A stretch of 25,015 nucleotides of DNA. It comes from a virus. Position numbers and translations under genes: made by a program. A model generated the notes under the pieces. The model had not been told where the DNA came from and searched no databases. It was given only the letters and a program-made list of their open reading frames with translations. This document shows, piece after piece, positions 1 to 5,526 of this stretch; positions within the stretch are counted from its first letter, which is position 1, and the number at the start of each line of letters is the position of its first letter. The stretch spans positions 1 to 25,015 of the IMG/VR virus record IMGVR_UViG_3300035698_006131, one strand, 5' to 3'.

Positions 1-123
1 AGTCATAGTTACCTCTAATGGTTTAGTAGAGTTGTTATTTACACTACATGAACATGCTTGGAATAATAGAACCATTAAACCTAATAGTATCAATAGATTT
101 CTTATACCTTTAATTGTTTCCAT
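1..123 (-). CDS. Lipoprotein, N-terminal 41 codons (duplicate of the gene ending at 24334)
   Basis: This is the start of the lipoprotein gene that is complete at 24334-25011, seen again because of the 127-base overlap. Its ATG is at 123-121. The ribosome binding site GGTGG lies just upstream at about 131-135 and is present only at this end of the window, so the start is best judged here. In the circular genome it is one gene, not two. The upstream small membrane protein gene (110-259) overlaps its first 14 bases, suggesting translational coupling. Confidence 0.9.
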   Translation of the reverse strand, partial: METIKGIRNLLILLGLMVLLFQACSCSVNNNSTKPLEVTMT

Positions 124-127
124 TATA
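1..127. repeat. Terminal direct repeat, left copy (assembly circularisation overlap)
   Basis: These 127 bases are identical to positions 24889-25015. An exact overlap of 127 bases equals a common maximum k-mer of short-read assemblers, so the simplest reading is a circular assembly graph path rather than a biological terminal repeat. The true unique length would be 24,888 bases. Confidence 0.95.
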
Positions 128-259
128 AATCCACCATGTTATGATTGTTATTGGTGACGTAAGAATAAGATAAATTAAAACACGTCTGGAGGTGATAAAA
201 TTAAGAACATTATTACACACCTCATTTATTTTATATTCAATGTCTGTTATATGATTCAT
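110..259 (-). CDS. Small single-pass membrane protein (49 aa)
   Basis: A 49-residue frame with ATG at 259 and TAA at 112-110. A good AGGAG site lies about nine bases upstream, and the ATG overlaps the preceding TAA (TAATG). The first 24 residues are polar and mixed, then RR precedes a hydrophobic segment (VLIYLILTSPITIITWWI, about residues 27-44), so the predicted topology is N-terminus inside and a very short C-terminal tail outside. Its 3' end overlaps the lipoprotein start by 14 bases. A small membrane protein overlapping a lipoprotein resembles lysis or spanin gene pairs in layout, and a pinholin-like role is conceivable, but nothing in the sequence proves it. Confidence 0.6.
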   Translation of the reverse strand: MNHITDIEYKINEVCNNVLNFITSRRVLIYLILTSPITIITWWIYNGNN

Positions 260-327
260 TACTTCTTACTCCTATTTGATGCATACTTCATGTATGCAAT
301 GGTTTCATCATCTATTTCGTCTACAAG
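259..327 (-). other. In-frame open extension beyond the TAA of the 328-534 gene
   Basis: The codons after the TAA at 330-328 stay open in the same frame for 22 more codons and end at TAA 261-259. The translation contains DEIDDETIAYMKYASN followed by a basic tail, which looks protein-like. There is no start codon near the beginning of this stretch. It may be the original C-terminus cut off by a nonsense change, or a readthrough extension; see findings. Confidence 0.45.
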
Positions 328-534
328 TTAAACAGTTCCAACAATTGGATATTCCTTGTTATATCTCAAGTATGTAACACTATGAATACCTAATCTAGGT
401 ACACTACCATCATCACATGGATAATGATTGCGTCTTTTGTCTAGTAAGTTTGCTGCCTCATCTAATGCAAACCTGACATTCTCAATATTATTGAATGGTT
501 CATTACTTAGGTCCAGTTCTACTATAAGTTTCAT
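328..534 (-). CDS. Small conserved-looking phage protein of unknown function (68 aa)
   Basis: The best start is ATG at 534 (protein begins MKLIVELDLSNEP), because GAGGAG lies seven to eight bases upstream; a longer frame from 576 has no ribosome binding site and would overlap the previous gene. The segment FNNIENVRFALDEAANLL is a likely amphipathic helix. The gene follows the 61-residue gene at 539-724 by four bases, so the two are probably co-translated. I do not recognise a family. The frame stays open after the stop codon for 22 codons, so the annotated end may not be the ancestral one. Confidence 0.7.
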   Translation of the reverse strand: MKLIVELDLSNEPFNNIENVRFALDEAANLLDKRRNHYPCDDGSVPRLGIHSVTYLRYNKEYPIVGTV

Positions 535-538
535 TAAA

Positions 539-724
539 CTACTCCTCTTCATCTTCAGTGTAATCAGCCTCATCAAACATTTCTAGCTTGACCCATTCCA
601 ATATTCCAACTATGTCAATGTATGAAAGGTTTTCAGTATTAGTCTCAAATTGAATGATTCCACGTATCTTATCTTTGAGTGCTGTTATTTCTGCACGGTG
701 TTTGATTCTTTGGGTTGAGTTCAT
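539..724 (-). CDS. Small acidic-tailed helical protein, unknown function (61 aa)
   Basis: ATG at 724 is preceded by a strong GGAGG site (731-736), which itself follows directly after the T-tract of the terminator at 739-775. The protein is basic in its first half (TQRIKHRAEITALKDK) and ends in a very acidic run (EADYTEDEEE). The region between is probably helical. Small proteins of this kind are common in phage early or accessory operons. No family recognised. Expression probably depends on readthrough of the terminator or on a promoter inside the upstream gene. Confidence 0.7.
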   Translation of the reverse strand: MNSTQRIKHRAEITALKDKIRGIIQFETNTENLSYIDIVGILEWVKLEMFDEADYTEDEEE

Positions 725-738
725 GACTATACCTCCAC

Positions 739-775
739 AAAAAAGAAAAGCCCCACACCGTTATTGGTGCAGGGC
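739..775 (-). terminator. Rho-independent terminator
   Basis: On the minus strand GCCCTGCACC and GGTGTGGGGC form a 10-bp stem (two G-T wobbles) around a six-base loop, followed by TTTTCTTTTTT. It lies after the 790-1200 gene and ends directly beside the ribosome binding site of the 539-724 gene, so it probably lowers rather than abolishes downstream transcription. Confidence 0.85.
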
Positions 776-789
776 GTTTGATTGATAAT

Positions 790-1200
790 CTACCAACTAT
801 TTGTAGCTTCGATAATGTTGAACATACCAGATATTGATACTTCTCTGACATCCAGAAAACAGAAGTTATTATCCAAGTCAAAAATAACTAGACTGAATTC
901 CAATGTGTTATCATCTTTCTGATATACCCACACTTTCACAGTACATATAATCATTTGTAGGTGTTCTTCAAATCTCTCTTTACATTGTTTCAAACAAGTA
1001 AGGGAAACATCAAAAGGTTCACAGTCAAGGAATCTAACAAAATCCAAATATGTCAGAAGTTGAGTGTCTGGTGTATTTAGCTTTTTCTTATCTGTAAACA
1101 TCTCGTAAATAGACTCTGATGTCAATTGACTTCGATTGATTGGTATTGGGGTAGTATCCCAAAGATTGCTGATATAATTACGTATTCTTTCATTTTGCAT
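790..1200 (-). CDS. Hypothetical protein (136 aa)
   Basis: I prefer ATG at 1200 (MQNERIRNYISNLWD) because GGAG lies about ten bases upstream. An upstream ATG at 1269 would add 23 residues; it has no clear ribosome binding site but sits just after the TAG of the previous gene, so coupling is possible. The protein is mixed alpha/beta, with several cysteines (DCEPFDVSLTCLKQCKERF) and a C-terminal beta-rich part (TLEFSLVIFDLDNNFCFLDV). No family recognised. A terminator follows at 739-775. The 70-base gap before the start contains the palindrome ATATACGTATAT, a possible operator. Confidence 0.65.
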   Translation of the reverse strand: MQNERIRNYISNLWDTTPIPINRSQLTSESIYEMFTDKKKLNTPDTQLLTYLDFVRFLDCEPFDVSLTCLKQCKERFEEHLQMIICTVKVWVYQKDDNTLEFSLVIFDLDNNFCFLDVREVSISGMFNIIEATNSW

Positions 1201-1273
1201 TTCACTATTCTCCGTTGGTTTAACTTCCGAAACATATATACGTATATGTCCAGCGAACAAAATTTGCATTCTG

Positions 1274-1438
1274 CTAGCCGAAAATTATTCTATTTGCCAT
1301 TTCACTTCTCTTGTCTTCTTGCTGCGTTTCCTCTACTTGCTTATCTCGTATGGGTTTTGTTATCAATGATAAATGCTGATTCAATGTTGCTATCTCTTCT
1401 ACAAGTTCTCTCAATACTAATATAAGATTATCTTCCAT
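1274..1438 (-). CDS. Small coiled-coil-like protein (54 aa)
   Basis: A short frame starting at ATG 1438 (MEDNLILVLRELVEEIATLN...) and ending at TAG 1276-1274. An AGGA site lies in the tail of the preceding gene, whose TAA is at 1445-1443, so the genes are separated by only four bases. The first 30 residues show a leucine/isoleucine heptad-like pattern, then a charged stretch (DKQVEETQQEDKRSE). No family recognised. Position, ribosome binding site and composition support it as a real gene. Confidence 0.6.
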   Translation of the reverse strand: MEDNLILVLRELVEEIATLNQHLSLITKPIRDKQVEETQQEDKRSEMANRIIFG

Positions 1439-1442
1439 ATCA

Positions 1443-1787
1443 TTAATCCTTTATGTCAATGCTCATAAAACCTTTAGGTAGATGTTCATCACACAATCCA
1501 CCACCAAAATGCATTGGTCCACATCTCCTAACATAATGATCACATCTATTATCATTCTCATCTACATGTACACAACGACAATCATCTTCATAATAAAATT
1601 TGTACCACACATCATACTTACAGTTAGATGTACCAAATTTTTGATGATAATATTCTCTTGGGTTATTAACATAGAGATACAATTCAAATGCACTTTCTAC
1701 AAAAGATGGTTCTCCGAGTTTAACTCCATATTTATCAAGCACTCGATATGCCATTTCTATTTCTTGTTGTTTAATTTGTTCATTCAT
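1443..1787 (-). CDS. Cys/His-rich putative zinc-binding protein (114 aa)
   Basis: ATG at 1787 (MNEQIKQQEIEMAY) has AGGAG eight bases upstream; a longer frame to 1865 has no such site. The N-terminal third is helical (YRVLDKYGVKLGEPSFVESAFELYLYV). The C-terminal third holds a Cys/His cluster: CRCVHVDENDNRCDH, then C-G-P-M-H and C-D-E-H, matching a small metal-binding fold of the kind found in many uncharacterised phage proteins. It is the first gene after the origin-like region and probably heads the accessory operon that runs to the lipoprotein. Function unknown. Confidence 0.7.
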   Translation of the reverse strand: MNEQIKQQEIEMAYRVLDKYGVKLGEPSFVESAFELYLYVNNPREYYHQKFGTSNCKYDVWYKFYYEDDCRCVHVDENDNRCDHYVRRCGPMHFGGGLCDEHLPKGFMSIDIKD

Positions 1788-1849
1788 TACAAGTCTCCTG
1801 TATTGCCCTGTAGGACGTTTGCGGGTAAAAATAGCATAATGTATGCTGG

Positions 1850-1960
1850 GCGGAACAAAAGTCACACTCAGTTGAAGCTACATGCATTCCGTGCGGAACT
1901 AAAGTGTTCAAGTTGAGTAACAATACATGAAGCGGAACTTTATTTGCATAGCTTGAGAAA
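1850..1960. repeat. Three GCGGAAC-containing direct repeats
   Basis: GCGGAAC occurs at 1850-1856, 1893-1899 and 1932-1938, spaced 43 and 39 bases (about four helical turns). Each copy is followed about 15-20 bases later by a TTGA/TTGAG element and preceded by a CATG- or ATG-containing element. The regular spacing suggests binding sites for one protein on one face of the helix, either a repressor for the 1787 gene or the replication protein. Confidence 0.5.
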
Positions 1961-2152
1961 TGAACCTTCCTAATGGGTTGATAATTCTTCTCTTCATAGT
2001 AAAGAGCTTTCCTTCCCAGGAACTCTTTGCGTAAACTTGTATTTTAAAAAATCCAATCCAATTAATAATTTGAGAAATTAACATAGTACCAGAACCAAGT
2101 TGCTATCATATTGCAATTGGATTATTGCAAATCTTGTCTTATTCCTCTAAAG

Positions 2153-2189
2153 GGCTTGGGAACACTACCCTAGTAGGGTTCCATAAGCC
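2153..2189. other. Long hairpin in the origin-like region
   Basis: GGCTT/AAGCC, GGAAC/GTTCC and CTAC/GTAG stack into about 14 base pairs over 37 bases with small interruptions. There is no T-tract on either side, so it is not a simple terminator. Flanking copies of CCTCTAA occur on both sides. It may be a structural part of an origin. Confidence 0.5.
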
Positions 2190-2210
2190 TCTATCCTCTA
2201 AGAGAAGATG

Positions 2211-2278
2211 TGTATGAAAAAAATACTAGTCGCATGTATGAAAAAAATACTAGTCGCATGTATGAAAAAAATACTAGT
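2211..2278. repeat. Three tandem 24-base repeats (iteron-like)
   Basis: The unit begins TGTATG, has a run of seven A, then TACTAGT and CGCA. Copies lie at 2211-2234, 2235-2258 and 2259-2278 (the last is four bases short). They are essentially identical and lie tail-to-head without spacers, overlapping the stop codon of the 2274-3161 gene. Iterons of about 17-24 bases next to their Rep gene are typical of theta-replicating plasmids and some phages. Confidence 0.75.
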
Positions 2279-3161
2279 CATTCCCTTGTAATGTTTTTAA
2301 ACGGTCATTACTTTTAGTCAATTCTTTCTTCTTTGTATCATCATAATTTACCAAACGTTTCATCTCATTTTCAGTAGGAGTATATGTTCTCCACTTATCG
2401 GATTTGGTAATTCTCATTGGTGTACGATATTTTGGTTTCCAAGTATGATGAGTCTTAAAGAAGCCATGATCTATCAATTCAGTGCGAGCCTTTTTGAAGG
2501 TAGATATTGCTATCATCTCATCACAATTTCTGAATGAATATTCCATCCCTTTGTTTGCGATTGATATTGGATAGTTTTGAGAATCGTTGACCCACTTTTC
2601 CCATGCATCCCAATACATCAATCTGGCAGATTTGGTCAGCGTCTTATATGCGAGACATCTCTTGGCATCTCTATGCATTTTAACCCATTTGAATTGTTCA
2701 GCTTCCGTATTACCAAACTCTCCATCATCTAATTCTGTTGGGTCTGTTCTCTTCTTTTGTTTAGGTACTACTCCATATATAGCATCAAGTAAGTCTGGGC
2801 GTTTTTCTCTAAGCTGCGTCTTTATTTTAGTCGGTAATATAACTTCAAACTTATCCTTTGGGTCAAACGTCATTATATCTGGAGCCACATATTGTAAAAA
2901 CATAAGAGAAGATATTCTATCACAATTTATATCAATTTGTGTGGCTGATGATACAGCTTCTTTCTTTAATGCGTGTAAGTATTGGACTTCTTTATGAATC
3001 ATTTGTGGGGTGATAGATGTAAGAGTCATTCTTTTGTTAACCAGTGTTACAGGTTTTTCAACTTGTGGTAATGATTCTTCTCTTGTAAATGGACATGGCA
3101 CATTGAATGCTTTATAAATGTCTTCTACTGACTTTTCAGGTGGGTCTAATATTGCGTTCAT
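2274..3161 (-). CDS. Putative winged-helix replication initiation protein (295 aa)
   Basis: ATG at 3161 has AGGAG about eight bases upstream. The central part (about residues 165-245) reads as a helix-rich winged-helix region: TLTKSARLMYWDAWEKW, then YSFRNCDEMIAISTFKKARTELIDHGFF is cut across a helix-turn-helix, close to the pattern of phage replisome-organiser and Rep-type proteins in which a helix-turn-helix ends in ELxxxGFF. The N-terminal 60 residues look disordered and the C-terminus is basic. It is flanked by a structured leader (3162-3444) and by iteron-like repeats at its 3' end, which supports a replication role. It could instead be a transcription regulator. The family is inferred from pattern only. 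Confidence 0.6.
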   Translation of the reverse strand: MNAILDPPEKSVEDIYKAFNVPCPFTREESLPQVEKPVTLVNKRMTLTSITPQMIHKEVQYLHALKKEAVSSATQIDINCDRISSLMFLQYVAPDIMTFDPKDKFEVILPTKIKTQLREKRPDLLDAIYGVVPKQKKRTDPTELDDGEFGNTEAEQFKWVKMHRDAKRCLAYKTLTKSARLMYWDAWEKWVNDSQNYPISIANKGMEYSFRNCDEMIAISTFKKARTELIDHGFFKTHHTWKPKYRTPMRITKSDKWRTYTPTENEMKRLVNYDDTKKKELTKSNDRLKTLQGND

Positions 3162-3176
3162 GAGATTTCTCCTAAC

Positions 3177-3253
3177 AATTGGTGTATTATCTCTTCAAGG
3201 TGTTTAAAAAAGGTGGTGAGGAGCTTGCAAACTCCCCACCTGAAACACCAATT
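3177..3253 (-). promoter_or_regulatory. Possible attenuator with alternative pairing
   Basis: In the minus-strand RNA, the segment AATTGGTGTTT (3253-3243) can pair either with AAACACC (3205-3199), extending the base of the terminator, or with ACACCAATT (3185-3177), which lies just before the AGGAG of the rep-like gene. The two pairings compete for the same bases, as in transcription attenuators. Confidence 0.4.
3199..3249 (-). terminator. Rho-independent terminator in the rep leader
   Basis: On the minus strand AGGTGG/CCACCT and GGAG/CTCC form an interrupted stem with a three-base bulge and an eight-base loop, followed by TTTTTT. The outer bases GGTGTTT and AAACACC can extend the stem beyond the T-tract. 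It lies 38 bases upstream of the rep-like start. Confidence 0.75.
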
Positions 3254-3293
3254 CGGAGATTGCCTATCAGGACGATAGGGCTTGGGTAACTTT

Positions 3294-3304
3294 ACTTTGT
3301 CCAC
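3294..3304 (-). promoter_or_regulatory. Recurrent GTGGACAAAGT motif, copy 1
   Basis: ACTTTGTCCAC on the plus strand (GTGGACAAAGT on the minus strand), identical to 3416-3426 and nearly identical to 4309-4319. It lies in the rep leader. A candidate operator or activator site. Confidence 0.4.
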
Positions 3305-3349
3305 ATGTGTTTGCGGCAATTTTATATACATTACAAAGTCGTGAAAAAT

Positions 3350-3432
3350 GCGTCACCGGCTATGTCAGACCGATGACGCTGGGTATATGAGAACCCATAA
3401 GGAGCAATGAAGTATACTTTGTCCACTGCTCC
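3350..3432. other. Three consecutive hairpins
   Basis: Hairpin one pairs GCGTCA (3350-3355) and CGG (3357-3359) with CCG (3370-3372) and TGACGC (3374-3379). Hairpin two pairs GGGT (3381-3384) with ACCC (3393-3396). Hairpin three pairs GGAGCA (3401-3406) with TGCTCC (3427-3432), and its loop carries motif copy 2. A small structured RNA or an origin element is possible. Confidence 0.5.
3416..3426 (-). promoter_or_regulatory. Recurrent GTGGACAAAGT motif, copy 2
   Basis: Identical to copy 1, 122 bases away, within the loop of a predicted hairpin downstream of the 32-residue membrane peptide gene. Confidence 0.4.
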
Positions 3433-3444
3433 ATGCGACAACAA

Positions 3445-3543
3445 TTACAAAAGAATTACAGCAATGATCTCCAGTCCAAATGTTCCAAGCACAATCCCAC
3501 CATAAATAAGTTTCTCTCTAAGTGACCATTTCAATACATTCAT
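3445..3543 (-). CDS. Small membrane peptide (32 aa)
   Basis: ATG at 3543 overlaps the TAA of the HNH gene (TAATG), and the frame ends at TAA 3447-3445. The protein starts MNVLKWSLREKL and continues with one hydrophobic segment (IYGGIVLGTFGLEIIAVILL), so it is a single-pass membrane peptide. The overlap and clean composition support translation by coupling. No family can be assigned at this length. Confidence 0.5.
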   Translation of the reverse strand: MNVLKWSLREKLIYGGIVLGTFGLEIIAVILL

Positions 3544-3956
3544 TAGTTGATACCTCTCCTTTGATTACCAAAGATGCCTAACACTTCACGCGCATGTGCG
3601 ATATTTTCACCACAAGTCATCCACTCTAAGTTTGACAAGTTATTGTTGGTCTTGTCCCCATCTTTATGATTACATTGGTTGCGTTCTGGGTCTGCATCTT
3701 CACCTATAAAGGCTAACAATACCATGCGGGAAATACTGACACCCTTTACTAATCCATCTGTATTGATACGAAGACGAAAATAGGTATGAGTGTTTGATAA
3801 TTTCAAGTATTGCCCAACTTTATAGCGTGATGCACAAGTTTTCGTACCAGGGGCATACCTCATTATTCTACCCCAACTACTAACAGCATATTCCTTTCCA
3901 AAAGGGGAGTAAGGACAAGGCTTCCATTCTTCTTGATTCAGTTTGACATTTGACAT
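3543..3956 (-). CDS. HNH homing-type endonuclease with NUMOD4 domain (137 aa)
   Basis: The N-terminal part EEWKPCPYSPFGKEYAVSSW followed by GRIMR is a NUMOD4-type DNA-binding module (WKxI...YxVSxxGR). The C-terminal part NQCNHKDGDKTNNNLSNLEW is an HNH core (CNHKDGDKxNNxxxNLEW) followed by ENIAHAR. I prefer ATG at 3956 because AAGGAG is then eight bases upstream; ATG at 3962 has only two bases of spacing. Such free-standing enzymes cut specific DNA sites and spread by homing into phage genomes; small phage HNH proteins can also assist packaging, but those lie beside terminase and this one does not. It sits between the ribbon-helix-helix regulator and a membrane peptide. Confidence 0.9.
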   Translation of the reverse strand: MSNVKLNQEEWKPCPYSPFGKEYAVSSWGRIMRYAPGTKTCASRYKVGQYLKLSNTHTYFRLRINTDGLVKGVSISRMVLLAFIGEDADPERNQCNHKDGDKTNNNLSNLEWMTCGENIAHAREVLGIFGNQRRGIN

Positions 3957-3980
3957 TTTCATAACTCCTTATGATTCCAA

Positions 3981-4268
3981 TTAGACTAATTCTTCGCCAG
4001 TACAAATACTGGTACGAATTGCGGACAATTTACGATCTACTACTCCATTCATTTCATCTTTTCTACCTATCTCATATGAACACTTGACTATCTCTTCCAG
4101 TGTGTAAGTAGTGCGCGATACTCGTTCAAAAATGAGGCTGTCTACAGCACATCTAATCAGCTCACTCATAGTGGCATTTTCAGTGGGTGCAATCTCATGC
4201 AGTTTCTCAAGTTGGTCTTTATCTAAGTAAAGGGAAAACATCTTTCTATTTTTGTTGGGTCTAGGCAT
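3981..4268 (-). CDS. Ribbon-helix-helix (CopG/Arc-type) regulator (95 aa)
   Basis: ATG at 4268 has AGGAG eight bases upstream; the longer open frame to 4484 runs through a terminator and is not used. The protein begins MPRPNKNRK, then KMFSLYLDKDQLEKLHEIA and TMSELIRCAVDSLI give the beta strand and two helices of a ribbon-helix-helix fold. The C-terminal half is helical and charged. Such proteins are transcription repressors, antitoxins or plasmid copy/partition regulators. It is the first gene after the late terminator, its leader carries motif copy 3, and it heads the control region, so autoregulation or early/late control is likely. Confidence 0.8.
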   Translation of the reverse strand: MPRPNKNRKMFSLYLDKDQLEKLHEIAPTENATMSELIRCAVDSLIFERVSRTTYTLEEIVKCSYEIGRKDEMNGVVDRKLSAIRTSICTGEELV

Positions 4269-4308
4269 TATAAAACTCCTGTTAATATTGCTGCGGTGTA
4301 TATACGTA

Positions 4309-4319
4309 ACTTTGTCCGC
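4309..4319 (-). promoter_or_regulatory. Recurrent GCGGACAAAGT motif, copy 3
   Basis: ACTTTGTCCGC on the plus strand, one base different from copies 1 and 2. It lies 41 bases upstream of the ribbon-helix-helix start, next to a TATATACGTA sequence similar to the palindrome near 1235. Confidence 0.4.
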
Positions 4320-4401
4320 ACCTGGGAGGATGGATTTGATATACTCTGTAATACATTGTAAACGACGATCAGATACAAGCATTAAGTAATACATGGACGT
4401 G

Positions 4402-4422
4402 AAAAAAAGCCCGTGAGGGCTT
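4402..4422 (-). terminator. Rho-independent terminator ending the late operon
   Basis: On the minus strand AAGCCC-TCAC-GGGCTT forms a perfect six-pair stem with a tetraloop, followed by TTTTT. It lies 30 bases after the last structural gene (4453) and before the regulator gene. Confidence 0.9.
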
Positions 4423-4452
4423 GTGTGGGCGCATTGTCGGACGCAGCATGTG

Positions 4453-5526
4453 CTACAAGTCAGTGATAACTGAGGCTTGGTCAAACCAGATAATTATAGA
4501 CCCCGGTGGTATGATATATGCACCACCTTGATTTCTCTCTTCATATGGTTGATAGTCTGCTGGGGTCTGACATGGATTAGACGAAGTATCCCAGTTGTCT
4601 GCTGTAAATGTTAACGTCTTATCAGATGTGGATACCCACTCAGTATAATCTTCTTCAACAAGAGTTTCTGTCGTATCTCCAGTTACAGAATAGCTGTTAC
4701 CATCACTTGATGCAACAGTCAAATCACAATAAAATGATCGCTTCGTAATGTAACTCATAGCCTTTGTGATATTTCCATTTACACTTGTATCAATTTTTGA
4801 AAACTCAAATATTCTGGATGTTGATTGAGACTCATATGTTTTGACAGCATAATGATCAGGCGGTGGTGGGATCTCGACATGAGAATAAAATACACCATTA
4901 TTAAATCCTCCAACATATGATGGTTTTGTCGTGCTGTCTATTCCATGATTATAATGTTGCCACCATGCTAAGTCTCCTGAATAATCAAAATCAGGGGGAG
5001 TGGGAGGTTCATCATATCCATTATAACCTTCCCTAATAGTAAAATAGTCGTAGCTGGATGCAGCAAATGAATATCTAAAATATCTCATCAATTTTAATGT
5101 GTCTCTAGCACGACACCAATATCGGTGATCTTGCCAGGATTCAGGCGGGTCTGAACTGAAAGCTCCCCACGCAGTAGTTACACTTGAGTAGTCTACTCCA
5201 GTTGTAGAATCAGTACCATCAACATAGAATCCCTTAGCCTCATCAATAACTTCATTGAGTGTCACCAAATTATGCAATAGCCAAGGGGAAATGGAAGTTG
5301 TATAATCAAATAATGGTAATCCTTCAAAGCTAGTAGCATCGGGAAAGGAATCTTTATCTCCGCCAGTGTTATCAAACCACCATTCAGTATAAGTTGGAGT
5401 AGTAGATGAATCTACATGTCTAGCATCTTCTCTTTCATTTACAGCCGTACAAAGTGCTACAAGAATTTCAGGCAGTTCGTCTACCCTGAGTTCTCCCCAG
5501 TCTCCACTATGAGGCCAGGTACTCAT
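4453..5526 (-). CDS. Tail-tip or receptor-interaction protein, last gene of late operon (357 aa)
   Basis: ATG at 5526 overlaps the TAA of the tail hub gene (TAATG). The N-terminus (WGELRVDELPEILVALCTAVNEREDA) resembles a short helical anchoring segment seen at the start of many phage tail-end proteins. The rest is rich in aromatic residues, Ser/Thr/Asp and prolines (PPTPPDFDY, EIPPPPDHY), as in beta-rich structural proteins. There is no signal peptide and no catalytic motif I recognise. Its place after the hub and fibre genes suggests part of the tail tip. It is also the place where some phages keep a lysin, but no muralytic signature is visible. Confidence 0.6.
   Translation of the reverse strand: MSTWPHSGDWGELRVDELPEILVALCTAVNEREDARHVDSSTTPTYTEWWFDNTGGDKDSFPDATSFEGLPLFDYTTSISPWLLHNLVTLNEVIDEAKGFYVDGTDSTTGVDYSSVTTAWGAFSSDPPESWQDHRYWCRARDTLKLMRYFRYSFAASSYDYFTIREGYNGYDEPPTPPDFDYSGDLAWWQHYNHGIDSTTKPSYVGGFNNGVFYSHVEIPPPPDHYAVKTYESQSTSRIFEFSKIDTSVNGNITKAMSYITKRSFYCDLTVASSDGNSYSVTGDTTETLVEEDYTEWVSTSDKTLTFTADNWDTSSNPCQTPADYQPYEERNQGGAYIIPPGSIIIWFDQASVITDL

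Larger units (their letters stand above)
1788..2273. other. Non-coding, origin-like segment
   Basis: No credible gene is seen on either strand. It holds three GCGGAAC repeats (from 1850), an A/T-rich stretch around 2040-2085, the repeated heptamer ATTGCAA (about 2111-2130), a long hairpin (2153-2189) and three 24-base direct repeats (2211-2278) that run into the stop codon of the putative replication gene. Iteron-like repeats plus an AT-rich stretch beside a rep gene are the usual make-up of a theta-type origin. It must also contain the promoter for the 1787 gene, which I could not place with confidence. Confidence 0.5.
3162..3444 (-). other. Structured leader upstream of the rep-like gene
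   Basis: No gene is seen in these 283 bases. They hold a terminator hairpin (3199-3249), a nine-base inverted repeat enclosing it (3177-3185 with 3245-3253), a small hairpin (3263-3279), three consecutive hairpins (3350-3432) and two identical copies of ACTTTGTCCAC. The density of secondary structure suggests a regulatory RNA leader or part of a replication origin. Confidence 0.6.

Noticed and set aside
1-127. A true biological direct terminal repeat
   Set aside because: The length exactly equals a common assembler k-mer, and a gene start crosses it, so an assembly overlap is more likely, though not proven.
2211-2278. Three repeats as a CRISPR array
   Set aside because: The copies are tandem with no spacers, there are only three, and no cas genes are present.
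3162-3444. A tRNA or tmRNA gene
   Set aside because: The hairpins do not form a cloverleaf and there is no CCA or T-loop GTTCRA signature.
4269-4484. A longer N-terminus for the ribbon-helix-helix regulator
   Set aside because: The extra codons run through the late terminator hairpin, and the ATG at 4268 has its own AGGAG.
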